From the NCBI RefSeq assembly GCF_001083785.1, contig NZ_LAVL01000047.1, positions 55,123 through 92,358 of the forward strand: a stretch of 37,236 bases of DNA, in the 5' to 3' direction. This DNA comes from Nonomuraea sp. SBT364. GTDB taxonomy: Bacteria > Actinomycetota > Actinomycetes > Streptosporangiales > Streptosporangiaceae. This document shows, one piece after another, positions 32,012 through 37,236 of the stretch; within the stretch, counting starts at the first letter, position 1; every line of letters begins with the position of its first letter. The position numbers and the translations under genes were made by a program. The notes beneath the pieces were generated by a model, which saw nothing but the letters and a program-made list of their open reading frames with translations, had not been told where the DNA came from and made no database searches.

Positions 32012-32870
32012 GGCGGGCCACCCAGGCCTGCACGACGAGCAGCACGAGCAGGGCCGCGATGAGCGCCAGCGCCAGCGTGGAGCCGAACGGCCAGTCGCGC
32101 GCCGACAGGAACTCCTTGCGGATCAGGTTGCCCACCATCGACGACTTGCCGCCGCCCAGCATCTCGGGGATCACGAAGTTGCCCAGACTTGGCACGAACA
32201 CGAACAGGCTGCCGGTCATCACGCCGGGCAGCGTCAGCGGCAGCGTCACCCTGCGGAACGTGGTGAACCCGGACGCGCCCAGGTTGGCCGACGCCTCCCG
32301 CAGCTGCGGGTCGAGCTTCTCGATCGTCGCGTACAGCGGCAGCACCATCAGCGGCAGGTAGGAGTAGACCAGGCCGGTGACGATCGCGCCCTGGTTGTAG
32401 AGCAGCTCGTAGGGGCCCAGGCCGATCGCCTCCAGGCCGCTGTTGATCAGCCCTTCGCCGCTCAGCAGGATGATCCAGGCGTAGACGCGGATGATGAAGT
32501 TCGTCCAGAACGGCAGCACGACCATCACCAGCGCCACCGTCTTCCACCTGCCCGGCAGCCGCGTGATCAGGTAGGCGGTCGGGTAGCCGACCAGGAGCGC
32601 GATCAGCGTGGCCAGGCCGGCCATCTTCAGCGACTCGACGACCACGCCCAGGTAGAGCGGGTCGAACAGGCGGGTGAAGTTCTCGGTGGTGAACTCGTAG
32701 ACGACGCCGCCGAAGCGGCCGCGCTGGAAGACCGTGTAGCTGAGCACCATCGCGAGCGGCACCAGCAGCAGCACGACCAGGTAGGTCAGCCCGGGGGACA
32801 GGAAAACGAACGCGCCCAGCCGGCGGCCCCGCGAGGGGGACACCGGCCGGGCCTCAGTATCAGCCTTCAC
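32004..32870 (-). CDS. potB: Polyamine-type ABC importer permease (PotB-like)
   Basis: A 288-residue permease with a longer cytoplasmic N-terminus, then LGAFVFLSPGLTYLVVLLLV, the loop REASANLGASGFTTFRRVTLP and the PotB-typical segment LGNFVIPEMLGGGKSSMVGN. The GTG at 32870 is five bases after the binding-protein stop. Spacing and overlaps show one operon. Confidence 0.92.
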   Translation of the reverse strand: MKADTEARPVSPSRGRRLGAFVFLSPGLTYLVVLLLVPLAMVLSYTVFQRGRFGGVVYEFTTENFTRLFDPLYLGVVVESLKMAGLATLIALLVGYPTAYLITRLPGRWKTVALVMVVLPFWTNFIIRVYAWIILLSGEGLINSGLEAIGLGPYELLYNQGAIVTGLVYSYLPLMVLPLYATIEKLDPQLREASANLGASGFTTFRRVTLPLTLPGVMTGSLFVFVPSLGNFVIPEMLGGGKSSMVGNLIRKEFLSARDWPFGSTLALALIAALLVLLVVQAWVARRA

Positions 32871-32875
32871 CGCAA

Positions 32876-33997
32876 CTAGCTGGCCGTGATCTCAGAGGAC
32901 AGGCGCGAGAACTTGGTCGACGCCTGACCGAGGTCGATGATCGCCTCGCCGTTGAGCAGCTCGGCGGGCTTGATGCCCAGCAGCGAGCCCGGCGCGATCT
33001 TCACCTTCTCCATGGCGGCCTTGTTGGGCACCTTGTAGTTGATGTTCTCGGCGGCCCAGCGGTGCACCTCGGGGTTGAGGATGTAGTTGATGAAGGCGTG
33101 CGCGGCCTCCTTGTTCTTGGAGGACTTCATGATCACCATGGTGTCCACCCAGAGGTCGCTGCCCTCCTTCGGCACCTCGAACTTGATGTTCTGCTTCTCG
33201 TGCGTGGTGGGGCACCAGCCGTCCCACGCCTCGACCATGAGGGCGTCGCCCTTGATGAGCAGGTCGCCGAAGGTCGTGTCGTCGAACTTGAGCAGGTGAG
33301 GCTTGGCCGCCATGAGCAGTTCCCTGGCCTTGGCGATCTCCTCGTCCTTGTCGGTGTTGACCGAGAAGCCGAGGGACTTGAGTGCGGGCAGGGCCAGCCA
33401 GCGCTCGGTGGTCATCAGCGTGACCTTCTTGTCGGCCCACGCCGGCGGCTTGAGTAGATCGTTCCAGCTCGTCGGCTTCGTCTTCACCAGGTCGCTGCGG
33501 TAGCAGATGCCGGTGGTGCCCCAGGTGTAGGGCACGGAGTACTTGTTGCCCTTGTCGTAGGAGAGCTGGGTGGCCTCGGGGTAGAGGTTGGCCAGGTTGG
33601 GGATCAGCTCGGCGTGGATGGGCTCCAGCAGGCCCTGCTCGTTGAGCGCCTGGGCGTACTGTCCCGACACGAACGCCACGTCGATCCCGTGGTTGCCGCC
33701 GGCGGTGAGCTTGGTCATCGCCACTTCGTTGGTCTCGTGCAAGGTGACCGTGAGGTCCTTGATCTTGAGCTCTTCCTTGACCATGTCCTGGAGCTTCTCA
33801 GGGGTGTAACCGGCCCACACGGTCACGGCCAGTGACTGCTTCGTCAGGTCGGCGTTGGGGTCGAGAGCGGCGGCCGTCGCCTGGGTCGCCGTCTCTGCGC
33901 TGTTGGTCGACTCACCGCCGCACGCCGCGACGGCGAGCGCGAGGCCGGCCACCGCGACGGCGGCCGGAAGACGACGGGTGAACCGGGTACGGGACAA
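32876..33997 (-). CDS. potD: Polyamine-type substrate-binding lipoprotein (PotD-like)
   Basis: A 373-residue extracellular solute receptor. The lipobox is VAAC with Cys26; LAVTVWAGYTPEKLQDMV begins the periplasmic-type binding fold, with IDVAFVSGQYAQALNEQGLL and PYTWGTTGICYRSDLV as in PotD/PotF. The start is a TTG (33997) with AAGGAG eight bases before it. First gene of the importer operon, divergent from the kinase-SIS operon. A spermidine/putrescine ligand is the likely but unproven assignment. Confidence 0.92.
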   Translation of the reverse strand: MSRTRFTRRLPAAVAVAGLALAVAACGGESTNSAETATQATAAALDPNADLTKQSLAVTVWAGYTPEKLQDMVKEELKIKDLTVTLHETNEVAMTKLTAGGNHGIDVAFVSGQYAQALNEQGLLEPIHAELIPNLANLYPEATQLSYDKGNKYSVPYTWGTTGICYRSDLVKTKPTSWNDLLKPPAWADKKVTLMTTERWLALPALKSLGFSVNTDKDEEIAKARELLMAAKPHLLKFDDTTFGDLLIKGDALMVEAWDGWCPTTHEKQNIKFEVPKEGSDLWVDTMVIMKSSKNKEAAHAFINYILNPEVHRWAAENINYKVPNKAAMEKVKIAPGSLLGIKPAELLNGEAIIDLGQASTKFSRLSSEITAS

Positions 33998-34113
33998 GGC
34001 CGCTACTCCTTATGAAAGGGCGATGTACGAGGGGTCTCGCGACCAACTGGACACGGCAGACCAGAGCAGGAGTGTTGCAGCAGAAATCAACATGAGCAAG
34101 ACTTTGGCGGACA

Positions 34114-35268
34114 TTGCTACCTGGAAGTTTGGTCCAACTGTTGAATTCGGATTCAATTTGGAGCCGGTTGCTCTCTCTCGGTGAGAATCCGCTCACCGCA
34201 CGGGAGCGCGGGCTCACGGCAGCTCTGCTGGCGGCGTTGGATCGGCCGGTGCCGCCGCCGTTCGCCGTCCGCCGCTATCTGCCGCTGCCCACCTTCTCGC
34301 ACAGGCCAGAGGATCTCCACACTGGGGCCCCAGCCGAACGCGACTTCGGACCGCACGTAGACCAGACAAACTACTCGGTGATCGTGGGTGAGCAGGTCGT
34401 CGTCAAATGGCTCACCCCTCCCGTACCGCTGCCGCATCCCACGCCCGAGGTGTTCGCCCACCTCGTTGAGGCGGGCTTCAAACAAACCGCGCCGCCGTAC
34501 GCCGCCCTGACCCGGGCCGACGGCGACCGGGAGCTCCTGCTTGCCCTGGTGACCGGCTACCTGCCCGAGGCGACCGACGGCTGGGAATGGTGCACCGACG
34601 AGGCCGCGGCCGGGCGCACCGCGTTCGCCCCCGAGCTCGGCGACCTCGCCGCCGGGCTCCATCTCGCCCTGGCGACACTGCCCGCCGACGGCCCCGGCAC
34701 CACGGACCTGGCGGCCAGGGCCGGCTCGGCCCTCCGGGAAGCACTCGACCTCACCACCGGCGAGGACGGCGACTGGCTCGCCCGCCACGCCCCCCGCCTC
34801 CGCGCCGGGCTCGCCCCGCTGGACGGCCCGGTCACCGGCCCGCTGATCCGCATCCACGGCGACCTCCACGTCGGCCAGGTCCTCAGGTGGCGCGACGGCT
34901 ACGCGGTCATCGACTTCGACGGAAACCCCACGCTCACCGGCGCCGACCCGCGCCAGCCCGCCGCCCGCGACGTCGCCCAGCTCACCACCAGCCTCCAGCA
35001 CGTCGCCCAGGTGGCGATCGCCCGCCGCGGCACCCCGCCCGCCGACGCCGCCCGCTGGGCGGCCGCCGCCCGTGCCGGCATGCTCGCCGCCTACCGCGCC
35101 CGCCTGGCCCGGCACGACCGGGGCGAGCTGCTGGACGAGACCCTGATCCGCCCGTTCGAGATCGAGCAGGAGTGCCGCGAGCTCATCTACGCGGCCCGCC
35201 ACCTGCCCCGATGGCGCTACGCCCCGATGGGCGTGCTGCGCACCTGGTACCACGAGGAGACCCCATGA
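34114..35268 (+). CDS. Glucosamine-kinase-like / maltokinase-like phosphotransferase
   Basis: A kinase of the aminoglycoside phosphotransferase fold, up to 384 residues. Numbered from the TTG at 34114: a VVVKW lysine at 98, Brenner motif HGDLHVGQ at 248-255 and metal-binding DFDGNP at 267-272. The end (EQECRELIYAARHLPRWRY) is like that of actinobacterial maltokinase-related glucosamine kinases as I recall them. The downstream, translationally coupled SIS gene supports amino-sugar phosphorylation. The start is unsure: TTG 34114 gives the longest frame, but TTG 34168 behind GGAG would leave the operator-like dyad at 34141-34156 untranslated; neither has a good RBS. Maltose or another amino sugar is the alternative substrate. 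Confidence 0.85.
   Translation: MLPGSLVQLLNSDSIWSRLLSLGENPLTARERGLTAALLAALDRPVPPPFAVRRYLPLPTFSHRPEDLHTGAPAERDFGPHVDQTNYSVIVGEQVVVKWLTPPVPLPHPTPEVFAHLVEAGFKQTAPPYAALTRADGDRELLLALVTGYLPEATDGWEWCTDEAAAGRTAFAPELGDLAAGLHLALATLPADGPGTTDLAARAGSALREALDLTTGEDGDWLARHAPRLRAGLAPLDGPVTGPLIRIHGDLHVGQVLRWRDGYAVIDFDGNPTLTGADPRQPAARDVAQLTTSLQHVAQVAIARRGTPPADAARWAAAARAGMLAAYRARLARHDRGELLDETLIRPFEIEQECRELIYAARHLPRWRYAPMGVLRTWYHEETP
34141..34156. promoter_or_regulatory. Inverted repeat TTGAAT-TCGG-ATTCAA, second candidate TetR operator
   Basis: Perfect 6-bp arms. The core TTGAA-N6-TTCAA equals that at 29503-29518. It lies between the PotD and kinase genes, about 145 bp before potD and at or just before the kinase start, so one repressor could act on both. 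As RNA it would also make a UCGG-capped hairpin at the start of the kinase message. Confidence 0.55.
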
Positions 35269-36224
35269 ACCCCGAGCTCTACCTGGCCGACCTGGAGGCC
35301 AAACCCGCCGCGCTGACCGCGCTGGCCGACTCGCTCGACGCCGCCGACCCGTTCGCGGCGCTGCCCGCCGGCATCGAGCGCGTGCTGTTCCTCGGCATGG
35401 GCAGCTCCCGCTACGCCGCCGGCGTCGCCGCCCTGCGCCTGCGCGCCGCCGGCGTCTCCGCGCACGCCGAGTACGCCTCCGCCGCCGCGTCCTTCCCCGC
35501 CGGCCCCGGCACGCTGGTCGTGCCCATCTCCGCGACCGGCGGCAGCCGCGAGACCCTCGACGCGCTCGCCCGCTACGCCGGCGGCCCCTCCCCCGTCGCC
35601 GCGCTCACCAACAACCCCGGCTCCGCCGTCACCTCCGGAGCCGGCCTGGTCGTCCCGATGCTCGCGGGCCCCGAGGAGGGCGGCGTGTCCTGCCGCACCT
35701 TCCAGCACACGCTCGCGCTCCTCCTCGCGCTCGAGACCCACCTCACGGGCTCCGGCCGCGACGTCGCCGCCCTCGTACGCCAGGCCGCCGAGGCCACCGC
35801 CGACCTGCTGGAACGCAGGGACGAATGGCTGCCTCTGGCGCTCGAACTGCTCGACGGCCCGAACGGCGTCTACGCCCTGGCCCCCGCCGAGCGGCTGTCG
35901 TCCGCGCAGCAGTCGGCGCTCATGGTCCGCGAAGGCCCGCGCCGCGCCGCCGACGCCTGCGAGACGGGTGACTGGTCCCACGTGGACGTATACCTGACCA
36001 AGACCCTGGACTACCGGGCGCTGCTCTACCCCGGCTCCCGCTACGACGAGCAGGCGATGGACTGGATCCGGCAGCGCGGCTCCACGGTGATCTCGGTGGG
36101 CGCCGAGGTCAAGGACGCCGCCGCGGTCATCCGCTACGCGCACGACACCGACCCCGACGTGGCGCTGCTGACGGAGACGCTGGTGGCGGAGCTGGTCGCG
36201 GCGTACTGGTGGGCCTCCCAGTAA
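35265..36224 (+). CDS. SIS-domain sugar isomerase/deaminase
   Basis: A 319-residue protein with two SIS domains, related to the isomerase half of GlmS and to AgaS/NagB-II-type deaminases. VLFLGMGSSRYAAG and the phosphate-binding SATGGSRETLD loop mark the first domain; GVYALAPAERLSSAQQSAL and HVDVYLTKTLDYRALLYPG the second. ATGA overlap with the kinase shows coupling: kinase makes an amino-sugar 6-phosphate, the SIS protein could convert it to fructose 6-phosphate and ammonia. No glutaminase domain is present, so it is not GlmS. It converges with cvnC3 at four bases distance. Confidence 0.88.
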   Translation: MNPELYLADLEAKPAALTALADSLDAADPFAALPAGIERVLFLGMGSSRYAAGVAALRLRAAGVSAHAEYASAAASFPAGPGTLVVPISATGGSRETLDALARYAGGPSPVAALTNNPGSAVTSGAGLVVPMLAGPEEGGVSCRTFQHTLALLLALETHLTGSGRDVAALVRQAAEATADLLERRDEWLPLALELLDGPNGVYALAPAERLSSAQQSALMVREGPRRAADACETGDWSHVDVYLTKTLDYRALLYPGSRYDEQAMDWIRQRGSTVISVGAEVKDAAAVIRYAHDTDPDVALLTETLVAELVAAYWWASQ

Positions 36225-36228
36225 GGCA

Positions 36229-36597
36229 TCAGAGCCGGCGGAGCCCGCTCAGCACCCGTTCGAGCAGGCTCCGGTCGGGCAGGCCCGCTTCCAGCTGCGG
36301 CTGATACACCCGCACCAGCCCCTCCGCCTCCATGTCGGAGACCAGCACCCGCGCCACCCCCAGCGGAACGGCCAGCAGGGCGGAGATCTCCGCCACCGAC
36401 CTCACCTGACGGCACAGCTCGCTGATCTCCCGGTATTCACGGGTGTAGGCCGGGCCCAGCCGCATCGACGTCGCCGAGGAGACCAGCGCCTCCATGGCCG
36501 GGCCGCTGCGCGGCGCCGTCCGGCCGCCCGTGACGGCGTACATCCTGACCAGCGAGCTACGCTCGGGCTCCGGCTCCCCACCATGCCACGATGCCAA
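36229..36597 (-). CDS. cvnC: Conservon protein CvnC3 (DUF742), no CvnD follows
   Basis: A 122-residue DUF742 protein with SSLVRMYAVTGGRTAP (Met replaces the usual Pro), EYREISELCRQVRSVAEISA and SLLERVLSGLRRL. The start is TTG 36597 with GGGAG six bases upstream. In conservons 1 and 2 the cvnD start lies inside this gene's end; here that start (GTGGACTTCGC) is absent, the stop is TGA, and the opposite-strand SIS gene begins four bases later, so no cvnD is present at this locus. Confidence 0.93.
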   Translation of the reverse strand: MASWHGGEPEPERSSLVRMYAVTGGRTAPRSGPAMEALVSSATSMRLGPAYTREYREISELCRQVRSVAEISALLAVPLGVARVLVSDMEAEGLVRVYQPQLEAGLPDRSLLERVLSGLRRL

Positions 36598-36609
36598 CGT
36601 CCACTCCCA

Positions 36610-37032
36610 TCACCAGGGGCGCGCGGCCGACAGTTCCGCGCGCACGTCAGGCGTGAGCACCTGCCCCGCACGTTCGACCAGGATCGTCATCTGATAGGCC
36701 ACCAGGCCCATGTCGCAGTCCGGCGCCGCCAGCACCGCCAGGCACGAGCCGTCGCTGATCGACATCACCAGCAGCAGGCCACGGTCCATCTCCACCAGCG
36801 TCTGGACGACCTCGCCGCCTTCGAACACCCGCGCCGACCCCTGTGTCAGGCTCACCAGCCCGGCCGCGATCGCGGAAAGCTGGTCCGCCCGGTCCTGCGG
36901 GAAGCCGCGCGAGAACGCCATCGGCAGGCCGTCCGCGGACACCACCACCGCGTGCGCCACGCCCGGCACCTCGTCCACGAAATTGCTGACCAGCCAGTTG
37001 ACGTCCCTGGCGCCCTGGCTCAGGTTCCTCAT
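36610..37032 (-). CDS. cvnB: Conservon roadblock/LC7 protein CvnB3
   Basis: A 140-residue roadblock protein (VNWLVSNFVDEVPGVAHAVV, SARVFEGGEVVQTLVEMDRG, CLAVLAAPDCDMGLVAYQM). The ATG at 37032 has GAGGAGG upstream and shares one base with the cvnA3 stop (TGATG); a TTG at 37035 is the alternative. Its length equals that of CvnB1 and CvnB2. Confidence 0.95.
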   Translation of the reverse strand: MRNLSQGARDVNWLVSNFVDEVPGVAHAVVVSADGLPMAFSRGFPQDRADQLSAIAAGLVSLTQGSARVFEGGEVVQTLVEMDRGLLLVMSISDGSCLAVLAAPDCDMGLVAYQMTILVERAGQVLTPDVRAELSAARPW

Positions 37033-37236
37033 CAATCCTCCTCAAGCTCGGCCCGGCCCTTGCGGACGCCCTGCTGGTAGCTGGAGAGCCTGCTGCGCAG
37101 CCGATCAGGTGACACCGGCGGCGCGGGCATCGGTGCCGACGGCGGCGCCGCCGAACCCGGCACCAGGTTCGCCCGCGGCGTCCGCTTGGGCAGCCCCGCG
37201 CTGGTCGTCCCGCCCTGGGCGGGCTCCCGCACGTTC
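37032..37236 (-). CDS. cvnA: C-terminal end of a further CvnA kinase (CvnA3), partial
   Basis: Only about 67 residues are in the window; the gene starts beyond the right edge. They contain the conserved CvnA terminal box (GLPKRTPRANLVPG, SPDRLRSRLSSYQQG) and end GRAELEED. Position directly before cvnB3 confirms the call. Confidence 0.88.
   Translation of the reverse strand, partial: NVREPAQGGTTSAGLPKRTPRANLVPGSAAPPSAPMPAPPVSPDRLRSRLSSYQQGVRKGRAELEED

Overview
The window is high-GC DNA with frequent GTG and TTG start codons, tightly overlapping genes and several conservons (the cvnABCD signalling operons of filamentous actinomycetes). This points to a filamentous actinobacterium. A Streptosporangiales-type genome such as Nonomuraea is my guess, not something the sequence proves.

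Layout, left to right. (1) 1-2177, minus strand: C-terminally cut CvnA-type sensor kinase with a nitrate/nitrite-sensing (NIT) type architecture ('CvnA-L'). (2) 2566-9978, plus strand: eight-gene operon holding two importer sets (lipoprotein binding protein plus two permeases) around a SAM methyltransferase and a PhzS-like FAD monooxygenase. (3) 17114-9983, minus strand: complete conservon cvnA1-B1-C1-D1 followed by aldehyde dehydrogenase, DUF3598-like protein and a nitrilase-superfamily protein with an altered catalytic triad. (4) 17566-20329, plus strand: third binding protein plus two permeases, divergent from cvnA1. (5) 20735-20256, minus: OxyR-like PPOX/F420 protein. 20873-21646, plus: the only SsuB/TauB-type ATPase in the window. 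(6) 26595-21734, minus: second complete conservon cvnA2-B2-C2-D2, whose kinase has a long repeat-rich tail. (7) 29475-26774, minus: glycosyltransferase and aminobutyraldehyde-type aldehyde dehydrogenase, divergent from a TetR regulator (29606-30211, plus). (8) 33997-30205, minus: PotD-B-C-A-like polyamine importer. (9) 34114-36224, plus: glucosamine-kinase-like protein and SIS-domain protein. (10) 37236-36229, minus: third partner set, the end of another CvnA, then CvnB and CvnC, with no CvnD.

How it may work together. Four conservons, two of them incomplete in the window, lie within 37 kb, interleaved with three SsuA/THI5-like importers. Two CvnA kinases are transcribed divergently from an importer's binding-protein gene. 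I infer repeated sensor-importer modules in which membrane kinase/roadblock/GTPase complexes respond to small molecules that the neighbouring importers bring in, and which the methyltransferase, monooxygenase, aldehyde dehydrogenase and nitrilase-like enzymes process. The substrate cannot be read from the sequence. On the right half, a 16-bp dyad (TTGAA-N6-TTCAA) occurs in both divergent promoter regions flanking the TetR/polyamine block. This suggests that TetR controls glycosyltransferase/aldehyde dehydrogenase, polyamine import and possibly amino-sugar use together.

Long perfect DNA identities with sharp edges between cvnA-L and cvnA1, and between cvnD1 and cvnD2, suggest gene conversion among the conservon copies.
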